Assembly: GCF_025244865.1 (NCBI RefSeq)
Contig: NZ_CP104272.1
Coordinates: 1,054,001 to 1,118,000 of the forward strand
DNA length: 64,000 nt
Source: Arthrobacter sp. zg-Y1110
Lineage (GTDB): Bacteria > Actinomycetota > Actinomycetes > Actinomycetales > Micrococcaceae
Direction: 5' to 3'
Shown: one piece after another, positions 25,608-35,485 of the stretch
Layout: every line of letters begins with the position of its first letter
Numbering within the stretch: the first letter of the stretch is position 1
Position numbers and translations under genes: made by a program
The notes under the pieces: generated by a model
The model's database searches: none
What the model was told of the DNA's origin: nothing
Seen by the model: only the letters and a program-made list of their open reading frames with translations

Positions 25608-26465
25608 ATGAGCATCCCCAACAGCACCCCGGATACGGCGTCCAGGTCCCTCGCCGGACGCACCATCCTGATGTCCGGCGGAAGCCGCGGCATCGGCCTC
25701 GCCATTGCCCTGCGCGCAGCAGCGGACGGCGCCAACATTGCCATACTCGCCAAAACGGCGGAGCCGCACCCGAAGCTGGAAGGTACCGTCTACACAGCCG
25801 CCGAACAGCTGGAAGCAGCCGGCGGCAAGGCCCTGCCGATCATCGGCGACGTGCGCAGCGACGAAGACGTTGCCCGCGCCGTCGAATCCACCATCGAGCA
25901 GTTCGGCGGGATCGACATTGTCCTGAACAATGCCTCTGCCATCGACCTTTCCGGCACCGACGCCGTGTCGATGAAGAGCTATGACCTGATGGCCGACATC
26001 AATACCCGCGGCACGTTTATGCTTTCCAAGTTCTCCCTGGACGCCCTGCGCCGCTCCGGCAACGGCCACATCCTCACCCTGTCCCCGCCCCTGAACCTGG
26101 ATCCCAAGTGGGCCGGCGGTTACCTGGCGTACACCATGGCCAAGTACGGCATGTCCCTCACCACGCTCGGCCTGGCCGAAGAGCTGAAGAACGACGGCGT
26201 GTCCGTGAACTCGCTCTGGCCGGTGACCGGGATTAACACCGCGGCCATCCGCAACATGCCCGGAGGGGACAAGCTCGCCGCGGCCTCCCGCAGCGCGGAC
26301 ATCATGGCGGACGCCGCACATGCCATCCTCACCCGTCCGAGCGGACAGTCCACCGGCAACTTCTACACCGACGAAGAGGTGCTGCGCGAGGAGGGAGTCA
26401 CGGATTTCAGCCGCTACGCCCCCGGAGTGCCCGCGGACAAGCTGATGCCGGACTTCTTCCTCTAA
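25608..26465 (+). CDS. Short-chain dehydrogenase (HSDL2/citronellol-type SDR)
   Basis: 285 aa. NAD(P)-binding motif MSGGSRGIGLAIALR, NNASAIDLSGT, and the catalytic Ser-Tyr-Lys region: LTLSPPLN, then GGYLAYTMAKYGMS. The YxxxK is intact. The long substrate loop with PHPKLEGT after the nucleotide-binding site is typical of the HSDL2-like SDR group, which acts on lipid or terpenoid alcohols. It is divergent from accD and likely regulated with it through the palindrome. The ATG at 25608 fits a leaderless start; GTG 25602 is the alternative. Confidence 0.92.
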   Translation: MSIPNSTPDTASRSLAGRTILMSGGSRGIGLAIALRAAADGANIAILAKTAEPHPKLEGTVYTAAEQLEAAGGKALPIIGDVRSDEDVARAVESTIEQFGGIDIVLNNASAIDLSGTDAVSMKSYDLMADINTRGTFMLSKFSLDALRRSGNGHILTLSPPLNLDPKWAGGYLAYTMAKYGMSLTTLGLAEELKNDGVSVNSLWPVTGINTAAIRNMPGGDKLAAASRSADIMADAAHAILTRPSGQSTGNFYTDEEVLREEGVTDFSRYAPGVPADKLMPDFFL

Positions 26466-26511
26466 CCCGCGCTGCAGGACCGGGCGCGAAGGGAATGTCG
26501 GGGCGCCCGCG

Positions 26512-26517
26512 TAAGAT
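26512..26517 (+). promoter_or_regulatory. -10 box (TAAGAT) for leaderless birA
   Basis: TAAGAT is followed by seven bases and the ATG of birA at 26525. No separate ribosome binding site is needed in this layout. Confidence 0.45.
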
Positions 26518-26524
26518 CGGAAGA

Positions 26525-27412
26525 ATGCAACTGCACTACTCCAGCATGGAAAGACCGGCCCTGGACCCCGGCCGCCTGAGGGCGGCACTGGTGGCACCCA
26601 ACGGTCCCTTCGCTGCGCTGGAAGTGGTGGAGGAGACCGGGTCCACCAATACGGATCTGGCGGACGCCGCCCGGCTGCGCCCCTGGGAGGTCGCGGACCT
26701 GACCGTCCTGACCGCTGAACTGCAGACGGCAGGCCGCGGCCGGATGGACCGCAGCTGGGTCGCTCCCGAGCGTTCATCACTGTTCGTCAGCGTGCTGCTG
26801 CGTCCGGTGGGCCCGTCCGGGCGCCCCCTGCCCACAACCTCCTATGGCTGGTTGTCGCTGCTGGCCGCCCTGGCCATGGCCGAAAGCGTGGCCGCGCGCA
26901 CCGGCGTCGAGGCCCGGCTGAAATGGCCGAACGACGTCATGGTGGACGGGCGGAAACTCGCCGGCGTGCTGGCCCAGTTGGTTCCGGCGTCCAACGGTGG
27001 CCCGCCGGCCGTGGTGGTCGGCGTCGGCCTGAACGTGAGCCTCACGGACGAGGACCTGCCCGTCCCCACCGCCACCAGCCTGTTGATGGAATATGCCTCC
27101 ACGACGGACCGGAACATCCTCCTGCAGGATTATCTGTTGGCGTTGGCAGCCCGGTACCGGGCCTTCTGCTCGGTGGACGGCGACCCGGAGGCAGTGCCTG
27201 CCGGATCCCGGAAGGCACTGCGGGACGAGGTGTCGGCACGCCTGGGCACCCTGGGCCGGGGCGTGAGCGCGCAGCTGCCCGGCGGAAACGTCCTTACCGG
27301 CCGTGCCGTTGCCCTGGCGCCCACGGGTGCCCTGGTCATTGTCGACGACGCCGGCGCCACGCATACCGTCAGCGCCGCCGACGTCGTACACCTGCGCCCC
27401 GAGCAGCCGTGA
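26525..27412 (+). CDS. birA: Biotin--[acetyl-CoA-carboxylase] ligase
   Basis: 295 aa, class I BirA (no N-terminal DNA-binding domain). It carries EETGSTNTDLAD, the biotinyl-AMP loop GRGRMDRSW near residue 78, KWPNDVMVDGRKLAGVL near residue 136 and a C-terminal SH3-like domain. It biotinylates the EAMKM lysine of the AccA3 carrier domain, consistent with its position beside the carboxylase genes. Start at 26525 is supported by the TAAGAT -10 box; the upstream ATG 26495 would precede that promoter. Confidence 0.95.
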   Translation: MQLHYSSMERPALDPGRLRAALVAPNGPFAALEVVEETGSTNTDLADAARLRPWEVADLTVLTAELQTAGRGRMDRSWVAPERSSLFVSVLLRPVGPSGRPLPTTSYGWLSLLAALAMAESVAARTGVEARLKWPNDVMVDGRKLAGVLAQLVPASNGGPPAVVVGVGLNVSLTDEDLPVPTATSLLMEYASTTDRNILLQDYLLALAARYRAFCSVDGDPEAVPAGSRKALRDEVSARLGTLGRGVSAQLPGGNVLTGRAVALAPTGALVIVDDAGATHTVSAADVVHLRPEQP

Positions 27413-27446
27413 GGGCCGAACCCACCCGCCTGCCGGGAGGCGACCC

Positions 27447-28016
27447 GTGCGCCTGAAGCTCTCTCCCGGCGAGCAGATCATCGCCGCCGGCCGCCCGCAC
27501 GCCCGTTCCCTGTGGAAACCGCTGGTGCTCGCCGGAATCACCGGAGCCCTGGCCGGTTACGCCTTGGGATGGCTGGGACGGGACACGCTGCCCGGCCAGC
27601 TGGCCGAATTCAGCCCCTACCTGCAGCCGGCGGTAGTGGCGCTGGCCGTGCTGCTGCTGGCCCGCTACACCGTTCCGCCCGTGCTGCGCTGGCTGGCCGG
27701 GCGCATCATCCTCACCGACCGGAGGCTGATCCAACGGCAGGGAGTGCTGATGCGCCGCGAGCACGAGATTGCCCTTGCCGCCATCTACCAGCTGGAAATC
27801 CGGCAGTCCGTGACGGACCGGATGCAGCGCAGCGGGACCCTCATCCTCGACCTGGGACACGGGCGGATTATGCAGTATCCGGCGGTGCCGGAAGTGCACC
27901 GTTTCCGCTCCATGGTGGTCTCCGCCATCGGTCAGCTGCCGCTGACTGCCATGTTTGATGGTGTAGATATGGAAACAGATGGGGAATACGACTACGAAGG
28001 GAGGGACGATGACTGA
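27447..28016 (+). CDS. PH domain-containing membrane protein
   Basis: 189 aa. N-terminal LSPGEQIIAAGRPHARSLWKP, two transmembrane segments (residues ~29-75), then a bacterial PH-like (YdbS) domain with GRIILTDRRLIQRQGVL and the helix ending in VHRFRSMVVSAIGQL. A tail rich in acidic residues closes the protein. The equivalent gene also follows birA in mycobacteria (Rv3278c). The role is unknown. GTG 27447 has GGGAGG 6 nt upstream. The stop overlaps the adenylate cyclase start by 8 bp. Confidence 0.9.
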   Translation: MRLKLSPGEQIIAAGRPHARSLWKPLVLAGITGALAGYALGWLGRDTLPGQLAEFSPYLQPAVVALAVLLLARYTVPPVLRWLAGRIILTDRRLIQRQGVLMRREHEIALAAIYQLEIRQSVTDRMQRSGTLILDLGHGRIMQYPAVPEVHRFRSMVVSAIGQLPLTAMFDGVDMETDGEYDYEGRDDD

Positions 28017-29157
28017 TACCGGCCACGGCGAGCTCGGTCCCGCGAGCCACCCCGAACCCATGACCCCGCCCGTGCAGCCCGTTCCGGTACCTCGGCCCGA
28101 CTACTCCCTTGCCAGTACCGGCACCGAGATTGACCGGGAGGATGTGCGCAAGCTTGAGGCGCAGCTGCTCGGCGGACCGCGTACGCTTCGCCGCCGCGAA
28201 GCCGCCGCCGAAGCGGGCGTGTCCCTGCTTTCAGCCCGCAAGCTCTGGCGGGCCATGGGTTTCCCCAACCTCGACGACGACGCCGTTTTCTTCACCGAAC
28301 AGGACCGCGAGGCCCTGAGCACAGTGATCGAACTGGTGCGCGACGAGCAGCTCACCGAGGAAGCAGCCATCTCCATCATGCGGTCCATCGGCCAGATGAC
28401 GGACCGGATGGTGGTCTGGCAGGTCGAAGCGCTGGTGGAGGAAATGGTGGTCCGCCGCGGCATCACCGACGCCGAGGCCCGCAAGCGGCTCGTCGAGGCA
28501 CTTCCCGATCTCATCGAGCCGCTCGAAAAGACCCTCGTCTACGCCTGGAAACGCCAGCTCAACGCGGCCATCCAGCGCCTGGCCCTGCGTGCGGAGGCAG
28601 GCCTGGCCAGCCACGACGACGCCGCCTCCGACGACGCGCCGCTGCCGCTGGCGCGCGCGGTTGGTTTTGCCGACCTCGTCTCCTACACCAGCCTTTCCCG
28701 GCAGATGAACGAGAAGACCCTGGCCCAGATGGTGCAGCGTTTCGAGCACAAGTGCGCGGAGATCATTTCGGTGGGCGGCGGGCGGCTGGTGAAGACCATC
28801 GGTGACGAGGTTCTTTTCAATGCCGAGACACCGGAGGCCGGGGCGGAGATTTCACTGGCGCTGGCGAAGGCGTTTACCGAGGACGATCTGCTGCCCTCTG
28901 CCAGGGTGTCCCTGGTCTGGGGCAGGGTGCTTTCCCGGCTGGGCGATATCTACGGACCCACGGTCAACCTGGCTTCCCGGCTCACCTCCCTGGCCGAACC
29001 CGGCACGGTCCTTACCGACGCCTCCACCGCTGCGGCGCTGAAGGACAACCCCAAGTTCGTGCTCATCCCGCACCAGCCGCGCAATGTGCGCGGGTTCGGC
29101 GAAATCCATCCGGTGACCCTGGCCCGGGGGACCGGGTCCGGCCTCGTACTGGACTAG
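28009..29157 (+). CDS. Class III adenylate cyclase (Rv1264-like, cytosolic)
   Basis: 382 aa. The C-terminal half (from residue ~217) is a class III cyclase domain with metal Asp in VGFADLVSYTSL, substrate Lys and second metal Asp in VKTIGDEVLF near residue 262, and GDIYGPTVNLASRL near 312 (adenine-selecting Asp, transition-state Asn and Arg). All catalytic positions look intact. The N-terminal ~200 residues are helical (RKLWRAMGFPN; LTEEAAISIMRSIGQMTDRM) and resemble the autoregulatory, pH-responsive domain of mycobacterial Rv1264. No membrane segment. ATG 28009 follows GAAGGGAGGG and overlaps the PH-domain gene, so the two are coupled. Confidence 0.94.
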   Translation: MTDTGHGELGPASHPEPMTPPVQPVPVPRPDYSLASTGTEIDREDVRKLEAQLLGGPRTLRRREAAAEAGVSLLSARKLWRAMGFPNLDDDAVFFTEQDREALSTVIELVRDEQLTEEAAISIMRSIGQMTDRMVVWQVEALVEEMVVRRGITDAEARKRLVEALPDLIEPLEKTLVYAWKRQLNAAIQRLALRAEAGLASHDDAASDDAPLPLARAVGFADLVSYTSLSRQMNEKTLAQMVQRFEHKCAEIISVGGGRLVKTIGDEVLFNAETPEAGAEISLALAKAFTEDDLLPSARVSLVWGRVLSRLGDIYGPTVNLASRLTSLAEPGTVLTDASTAAALKDNPKFVLIPHQPRNVRGFGEIHPVTLARGTGSGLVLD

Positions 29158-29189
29158 CGGCGCCTTCGGCCCCTCAGCCTTTCCGGCCT

Positions 29190-29211
29190 GCGGGTGAGAT
29201 GACTCACCCGC
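29190..29211. promoter_or_regulatory. Perfect inverted repeat between the cyclase and the giant surface-protein gene
   Basis: GCGGGTGAG and CTCACCCGC form a 9-bp perfect stem with an ATGA loop. No T-run follows, so it may be an operator for the downstream 17-kb operon rather than a terminator; it may also be both. Confidence 0.4.
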
Positions 29212-29315
29212 TCCTGAGATTTGTGCAACACTATGCGGTGGAACTGCTGTGCCCGCCGCGTTGTCCCCGGTGGATGCACGGTTCCGGTGCAGGTTCATAA
29301 CCAGGGGGAAACATC

Positions 29316-32300
29316 GTGGCAGTGCTCGGGGGAAAAGCACGTCTGCTCAGCCGTAGGCGGCGGAAGGCAGTCTCGGCAGGGTCGGCTGTCGCCGTGACCA
29401 CGGCGCTGGTCACCGGGGCGCTGCTTTACCCCGGCTTCGCCAGTGCCGATGTGGACCTGAACGACGGCGGCGTCTGGGTCACCAACCGGACCCAGGGCAT
29501 GGTCGGCCACCTGAACTACCCCTCCAAGCTCCTGGACGGCGGCTACACCGCCAACAGCGACAATTTTGACGTCCTGCAGAACGCCGGCACCGTCTTCAAC
29601 CTCAACACCGACCAGTCCAAGATCAGCCCCGTGGACGTGGCCAACGTTGTCCGCGGTGCGGAAGTCCAGCTTCCCGGTACGGCCGCTTTCTCTTTCGGGA
29701 CCGAGACCGTGGCGGTCACCGACCCGGCACAGGGCAGGGTCTGGATTACCCCTGTCAGCGAGATGGGCTTCTTCAGCGACGGGGAAACCGAGCCCGTGCT
29801 GGAAGGGAACCCCGGGGTACTTGCCGCGGTATCCGCCGGTGACCACGTGGTGGTTGCAGCACCGGAAGACGGCATGCTCTACACCTTCGAGAAGGATGAA
29901 GACGGCGGCTACGGCGAACCCGAGGAGCAGGAGGCTCCGGCGCTGAAGGACTTCAAGGATGCGCAGATCGCCGCCGTCGGAAATCAGGCCGTGGTCCTGA
30001 ACACGGAGACCGAGACGCTGCTGCTTCCCAACGGTGACACGGTCGGCATTCCTGACTCCAAGAACGCCAAACTCCAGCAGAGCGGGCCGGCGAGCGATTT
30101 CGTGGCCATAGCCACGGAGAAGGCACTTATCCTGCAGCCGCTCGACGGCGGGGACCCGGAAGTCACGGACATCGACGCCGGGGGCGGGGCCGCCGCACCG
30201 GTGAAGCTGGGGGACTGCGTCTACGCAGCCTGGGCGGGAGCCGGAACCCACGTGCGGAACTGCGGCAACGATGCCGAGGACGCCCGCGAAGACATCCCCG
30301 ACCTCACCGCATCCTCCGAACTGGTGTTCCGGGTCAACCGGGACGTGGTGGTACTCAACGATGTCAACGGCGGTGACGTCTGGCTGGTGCTCGAAAACAT
30401 GCAGCTGGTGGATAACTGGGGAGACATCATTCCGCCCCAGCAGGATTCGAGCGACGACGAGGAAGAGTCCGCCAGCGAAAACCCGGTGAACACCCTGCCT
30501 GACCGCACCACGGAAAACCGTCCCCCTTCAGCCGCCGACGACCAGGTCGGTGCCCGGGCCGGGCGCACCACCATCCTCCAGGTGCTGGACAATGACAGCG
30601 ACCCGGACGGGGACCTCCTGACCGCTTCGGTGGTCGGCGGCCAGCCCCTGGTCGGTTCGGTACAGCCCATCTACAACGGTGCCGCCCTGCAGATTGTGAT
30701 TCCCTCCGGCACACCGGCTGGAACCGGCAGCTTCACCTACGAGATCGCTGACGGCCGGGGCGGCACGGACACGGCCACGGTGACGGTCTCGGTGCCCGGC
30801 ACGGGAACCAACACCCCGCCTGAGCCGCGCCGCAGCACAAAGATCCTGCTGGAACAGGGGAAATCGGTCAGCCAGAACATCCTCAACGACTGGAAAGATG
30901 CTGACGGAGATGACCTGGTCCTGACCGATGCCCAAATGACGGAAGACGGAGACCAGGTCCATCCGAACTCGGACGGTTTGCTGGATTTCAGGGACGTCGG
31001 CAAGACCCAGGGGATCAAGGAAGTGCCGATCACCGTTTCGGACGGCACTGACGAGGTGGAAGGCATCGTGACGTTCGACGTCCGCCCCACCGGCGTCCTG
31101 CCTCCCGTGGTGAACTTCGACCACTTCACCGCCACGGTGGACCAGCACATCCAGATGTTCCCGTTGAAGAATGACCTGGACCCGGCGGGCGGCCAGCTTT
31201 CGCTGGCCAAGGCGGAGGGGGAGAACGGCCTGGCACTGACGCCGGATTATCAAACGGGTTCCATTGGATTCCTGCCCACGGAGGCGGGGACTTACTACAT
31301 CGAGTACCTGGTCACGAACGGTCCGCAGAGCGCCAGCGGCCTGATCCGCGTTGATGCACAGCCTGCCGGCCGGCAGGGAGCCCCGGTGGCCGTGCGCGAC
31401 GTCGCCCTGCTTCCCAGCGGCGGCAGCGTGCTTGTGGACGTGCTTGGCAATGATACGGACCCGGCCGGCGGCCTGCTGGTTGTCCAGTCCGTTACCTCTG
31501 CACTCGAATCGCCCGTGAACGTGGCTGTCCTGGACCGCAACCTTCTGCAGATCCATGATGTGCGGGGGTTGAACCGGCAGATGACGATCGAATATGCCGT
31601 CTCGAACGGAACATCCACGGCAACGGGTGAAGTCAACGTCATCCCGGTTGACCGGCCTGAAACGGTGCTGCCCCCCGTCACCGGTCCCGACGAAGCGGTG
31701 GTCCGGGTAGGGGACGTGGTGACCATCCCGGTGCTGGACAATGATTCCTCGCCGGTGGGAGAGAAGCTGACGCTGAACCCGGTGCTTCCGCAGTCGGTGG
31801 AGCCGGCAGACGGACAGATGTTCGTATCGGAGGACAAGCTGCGTTTCGTGGCGGGCCCGACTGCGAAGACCGTGTACGCCATCTATGAAGTCTCAGACGA
31901 GTCCGGGCAGAAGAACTCGGCCCAGGTCCGCATCAACATCCGACCCCGCGACGACGAGAAAAACACACCCCCCATTCCGCAGAACGTGGAGGGGCGGGTG
32001 GTCGCCGGCGCCACGGTGCGCATCCCGATTCCGCTGGACGGGTTGGACTCGGACGGCGATTCCGTGGTCCTGAACGGTATTGGTTCCGCGCCGACCCTGG
32101 GAGCGGCGCTCGCGGGTCCCAACTACATCGATTACACGGCCCTTGCCCAGTCGGCCGGAACGGACACCTTCACCTATACGGTGCGTGACCGTCTGGGCCT
32201 GGAGAACACCGGCACGGTGCAGGTGGGTATCGCCCCGGCGGCAGAGGCCAACCAGAGACCGGTGGCCGTTGATGACGTGGTGGCGCTGCGGCCGGGCCGC

Positions 32301-35300
32301 GCCCATGCCATGTCCGTGCTTCGAAACGATTCGGATCCTGACGGGGACCCGGTTTCCCTTAACGTAGGGGCTATAACAAGCAGTGATCCGGCACTGGAAA
32401 CCCGCGGAGATCCGCCGAGGCTGCTGTTCTCCGCCCCGGAGACACCGGGGGTTTACAGCATCAGCTATGGACTCAAGGACAACCGCGGGGCGTCGACAAC
32501 CGGCAACGTGACGGTGACGTCGGACGAGAATGCCCCGCTGCTGCCGCCGCTCTCGCGCGATGATCTGGTGGATGTCAGCGAGATCCGGAACCAGAGCTTC
32601 GTGGAAGTTCCCGTACTGGAAAACGACGAGGATCCTGACGGGCTTGCCACGGAGATGGAGGTGCGGATCCTCGGCGACCATCCGGGTGCGTCCGTCTCCG
32701 GCGACGGCGTGGTCCGGGTCGACTTGGCGACAGAGGCACAGATTGTCCCGTACACGGCGGTGGACCAGGACGGCGGAACATCCAGCGCCATCATCTGGGT
32801 CCCCGGCCTGGGCACCCAATATCCCATGCTGCGGCAGGGCGAGCCGCTGGAAGTGCGCGCCGGAAGCACCCTGGACCTTAACCTCAAGAGTCTGGTGACC
32901 GTGCGGGACGGGCATACTCCGCGCGTCACCACAGCCGAACGCATCAAGGCCATCGGTACGAAGGACGGCGGGGTGCGGATCATCAGTCCGACGGTTCTTC
33001 GATATGCGCCCCATCCGGATTATTCGGGGCTCGGTTCGGTCACCTTCGAGGTAACCGACGGCGTGAGCGCGGAGGATCCGGAGGGTTTGAAGGCCACCTT
33101 GACCGTGTTGGTGAACGTTATTCCGCTGCCGGCCCAGAATTTCCCGCCCACCATCAGCTCGGGCTCCCTGGAAACCGCAAAGGGGGAAGCCCCGTCCGTG
33201 CTGGACCTGGCTTCCCTGGCCTCCGACCCGAACCCGGAGGACGCCGGCCGGCTCCGGTTCAGTCTGGAAGGATCGGTGCCGCTGGGCTTCGACGCCAAGC
33301 TGGACGGAAGCCTCCTTGAGGTAAGCGCACGCGATGACGCCGCCGTCGGCACACTGGGTGAGCTCTCGGTGTCGGTGACGGACGGCCGCGGGGACCTGGT
33401 CATCGGGCGGGTGGACCTCATCGTCCTGGCCTCGAACCGCCCACTTCCCGTCGCCAACGACGACATTGTTCCGGATGCGGTCCAGGGCCGTGCCGTCACG
33501 GTTCCGGTCCTGGCCAACGATGTCAATCCCTTCGAGGACAAGCCGCTCGAACTGGTCGACGTGGCAGCGGACGGAAACGGAACCGCTGTCCGCCAGGGGG
33601 ACTCCGTCGTGGTCACGCCGGGGGCCGACTTCGTGGGCAACATGACCGTCAGCTACACGATCAGGGACCGGACCGGCGAACCCGGGCGTAACGCCGTCGG
33701 CCAGATTCGGCTGACAGTACAGGGAAAACCTGCGGCGCCCTCCACACCGGTGATTGAGTCCACCCGCAGCCGGACCGTGGTGCTGGCCTGGAATCCGCCG
33801 GCGGCCAACGGGTCACCCATTACCGGGTACACCGTGACAGCGGCAAACGGTTTCAGCCAGGCCTGCCCGGCCACCACCTGCACCTTGACCGGGCTGACCA
33901 ACAACGTGGAGTACGTCTTCCGGGTCACGGCGACCAACGCGAACGGCACCTCTGCGCCCTCGCCCACCTCTGCAGTTGCCAGGCCCGACACGCAGCCGGG
34001 CCGCCCGGCACCGCCCGGCCTGGTCTACGGCGACAAGGAGCTTACGGTGAACTGGGTGGCGCCGCCCAACGAGGGCTCACCAATCACCGGTTACGACCTC
34101 CAGATTTCCCCGGCGCCGCCCAACGGGGTCTCGCAGAAGTCCGCTCCGGCGGCAGGGGGCTCGATCACGTGGGGTTCCCTCGAGAACGGGACCAGCTACC
34201 GCGTCCGCATCCAGGCGCGCAATCTGGCCCCCGACCCGTCGGAGTGGAGCGAGTATTCCGTCCCGGAAACCCCCAACGGGCTGCCGGGTGCCCCGGGGAT
34301 ACCGAACACTATTACCGCCCAGCCGGTGGGCACCGAATCCCAGCTCAAAATCGGCTGGGAGGCAGCACCGAACAACGGTGCTCCGATCGACAAATATGAG
34401 GTGCTGGTCTTCCAGAACGGCGCCCAGGTGGGAAGCTTCCCCGGCACGGCCGAGACGGGCACCACCATCACGGTGTCCAACTCGGAAGAGGATTACTCCT
34501 ATGCAGTGCGTGCCCACAACCGTTCCGGCTGGGGCGAAACCGGACCCATGTCGGCGCCGCGGCGGGCACGGGGTAATCCGGAGCCCCCGCAGCCTCCCAC
34601 GCTGGTTGCCGAGAACACGGACAAGGCCGGCGGAGCGGTAAAGATAACCTTCAGCGAGCTCAGCAAAGAGCAGCGGAACGGTGCCAAGGCGGGCGAGATT
34701 GTCTACTACGCGTACTTCAGCAACGGCACTACCGTCCCGGTGAAGAACAACCAGGTCCTGACCGGCTTCACCAACGGTAATGCCATCACGGCCTCGCTCA
34801 CGGCCTCCGTCAGCTTTGACGGAGCCAGGTATGAGAGTCCGCAAAGCGCCGCGGCGGCAGAGGTGAAACCCTACGGTGCGGCGGGGAAACCCGTTCTCGG
34901 CGGGACCGACGGTAATCCCAAAAACATCCATGCGGTTGCCACCTGGCAGCCGCCGGACCCCAGCGTCCACGACACCCGCGAGGTCTGGATCCAGGTTAAT
35001 GACGAGCCGTACACCCCCGCATACGGCCTTTCCGGCCAGCTTGAGCTGGGTAACGGGCTGAACCAGACCGTTACGGTGCGGGCCTACTCGGTGAACTCCC
35101 TGGGTACCAAGAGCGAGCCGGTGGAGAAGACGTACAAGACGGGTATCCCGTTCTCCGGCACGGTGAACAAGCTGACGTGCTGGAGCCACCCGCTGGGGCC
35201 GGTGAAACCCGTGGGCGAGTACTGCGTCACCGGCGCTCCGGCAATCGACACGACGGTAGAGGCCACCTGTAAATGGATCGGGGACAAGGACACCTGGCTT

Positions 35301-35414
35301 TACATTCCCAAAGGCGGCTTCTACGGGATGAGGTACCTGAATGCCAACGACGTTACCTACGTGTCCGGGCCCAATCCAGCCGTACTGCCCATGTGCAGCG
35401 AAGGCGATAACTGA
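29316..35414 (+). CDS. Giant exported Ig/cadherin-like and fibronectin type III surface protein (2032 aa)
   Basis: N-terminal basic segment and hydrophobic helix (SRRRRKAVSAGSAVAVTTAL) ending GFASAD: a signal peptide or membrane anchor. Residues ~45-360 look like a beta-propeller (VWVTNRTQGMVGHLN). From ~405 to ~1470 come about ten cadherin/Ig-like repeats marked by NDSDPDGD-type motifs near residues 425, 523, 617, 709, 806, 906, 1002, 1101, 1300 and 1398. From ~1474 there are four to five fibronectin III-like repeats (NGSPITGYTV; NEGSPITGYDL; NNGAPIDKYEV). The tail has four Cys. No sortase motif is visible. It heads the MoxR-DUF58-transglutaminase-PP2C-FHA-kinase operon, as fn3 proteins do in bifidobacterial PFNA clusters. 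GTG 29316 follows AGGGGGAA. Adhesion or envelope sensing is inference. Confidence 0.9.
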   Translation: MAVLGGKARLLSRRRRKAVSAGSAVAVTTALVTGALLYPGFASADVDLNDGGVWVTNRTQGMVGHLNYPSKLLDGGYTANSDNFDVLQNAGTVFNLNTDQSKISPVDVANVVRGAEVQLPGTAAFSFGTETVAVTDPAQGRVWITPVSEMGFFSDGETEPVLEGNPGVLAAVSAGDHVVVAAPEDGMLYTFEKDEDGGYGEPEEQEAPALKDFKDAQIAAVGNQAVVLNTETETLLLPNGDTVGIPDSKNAKLQQSGPASDFVAIATEKALILQPLDGGDPEVTDIDAGGGAAAPVKLGDCVYAAWAGAGTHVRNCGNDAEDAREDIPDLTASSELVFRVNRDVVVLNDVNGGDVWLVLENMQLVDNWGDIIPPQQDSSDDEEESASENPVNTLPDRTTENRPPSAADDQVGARAGRTTILQVLDNDSDPDGDLLTASVVGGQPLVGSVQPIYNGAALQIVIPSGTPAGTGSFTYEIADGRGGTDTATVTVSVPGTGTNTPPEPRRSTKILLEQGKSVSQNILNDWKDADGDDLVLTDAQMTEDGDQVHPNSDGLLDFRDVGKTQGIKEVPITVSDGTDEVEGIVTFDVRPTGVLPPVVNFDHFTATVDQHIQMFPLKNDLDPAGGQLSLAKAEGENGLALTPDYQTGSIGFLPTEAGTYYIEYLVTNGPQSASGLIRVDAQPAGRQGAPVAVRDVALLPSGGSVLVDVLGNDTDPAGGLLVVQSVTSALESPVNVAVLDRNLLQIHDVRGLNRQMTIEYAVSNGTSTATGEVNVIPVDRPETVLPPVTGPDEAVVRVGDVVTIPVLDNDSSPVGEKLTLNPVLPQSVEPADGQMFVSEDKLRFVAGPTAKTVYAIYEVSDESGQKNSAQVRINIRPRDDEKNTPPIPQNVEGRVVAGATVRIPIPLDGLDSDGDSVVLNGIGSAPTLGAALAGPNYIDYTALAQSAGTDTFTYTVRDRLGLENTGTVQVGIAPAAEANQRPVAVDDVVALRPGRAHAMSVLRNDSDPDGDPVSLNVGAITSSDPALETRGDPPRLLFSAPETPGVYSISYGLKDNRGASTTGNVTVTSDENAPLLPPLSRDDLVDVSEIRNQSFVEVPVLENDEDPDGLATEMEVRILGDHPGASVSGDGVVRVDLATEAQIVPYTAVDQDGGTSSAIIWVPGLGTQYPMLRQGEPLEVRAGSTLDLNLKSLVTVRDGHTPRVTTAERIKAIGTKDGGVRIISPTVLRYAPHPDYSGLGSVTFEVTDGVSAEDPEGLKATLTVLVNVIPLPAQNFPPTISSGSLETAKGEAPSVLDLASLASDPNPEDAGRLRFSLEGSVPLGFDAKLDGSLLEVSARDDAAVGTLGELSVSVTDGRGDLVIGRVDLIVLASNRPLPVANDDIVPDAVQGRAVTVPVLANDVNPFEDKPLELVDVAADGNGTAVRQGDSVVVTPGADFVGNMTVSYTIRDRTGEPGRNAVGQIRLTVQGKPAAPSTPVIESTRSRTVVLAWNPPAANGSPITGYTVTAANGFSQACPATTCTLTGLTNNVEYVFRVTATNANGTSAPSPTSAVARPDTQPGRPAPPGLVYGDKELTVNWVAPPNEGSPITGYDLQISPAPPNGVSQKSAPAAGGSITWGSLENGTSYRVRIQARNLAPDPSEWSEYSVPETPNGLPGAPGIPNTITAQPVGTESQLKIGWEAAPNNGAPIDKYEVLVFQNGAQVGSFPGTAETGTTITVSNSEEDYSYAVRAHNRSGWGETGPMSAPRRARGNPEPPQPPTLVAENTDKAGGAVKITFSELSKEQRNGAKAGEIVYYAYFSNGTTVPVKNNQVLTGFTNGNAITASLTASVSFDGARYESPQSAAAAEVKPYGAAGKPVLGGTDGNPKNIHAVATWQPPDPSVHDTREVWIQVNDEPYTPAYGLSGQLELGNGLNQTVTVRAYSVNSLGTKSEPVEKTYKTGIPFSGTVNKLTCWSHPLGPVKPVGEYCVTGAPAIDTTVEATCKWIGDKDTWLYIPKGGFYGMRYLNANDVTYVSGPNPAVLPMCSEGDN

Positions 35415-35485
35415 CCTTGCTGCACCCGCCGAACACCACCCCGCCGAACACCGGCCCGAGAACAACAACTGGAGAAATGACTACG

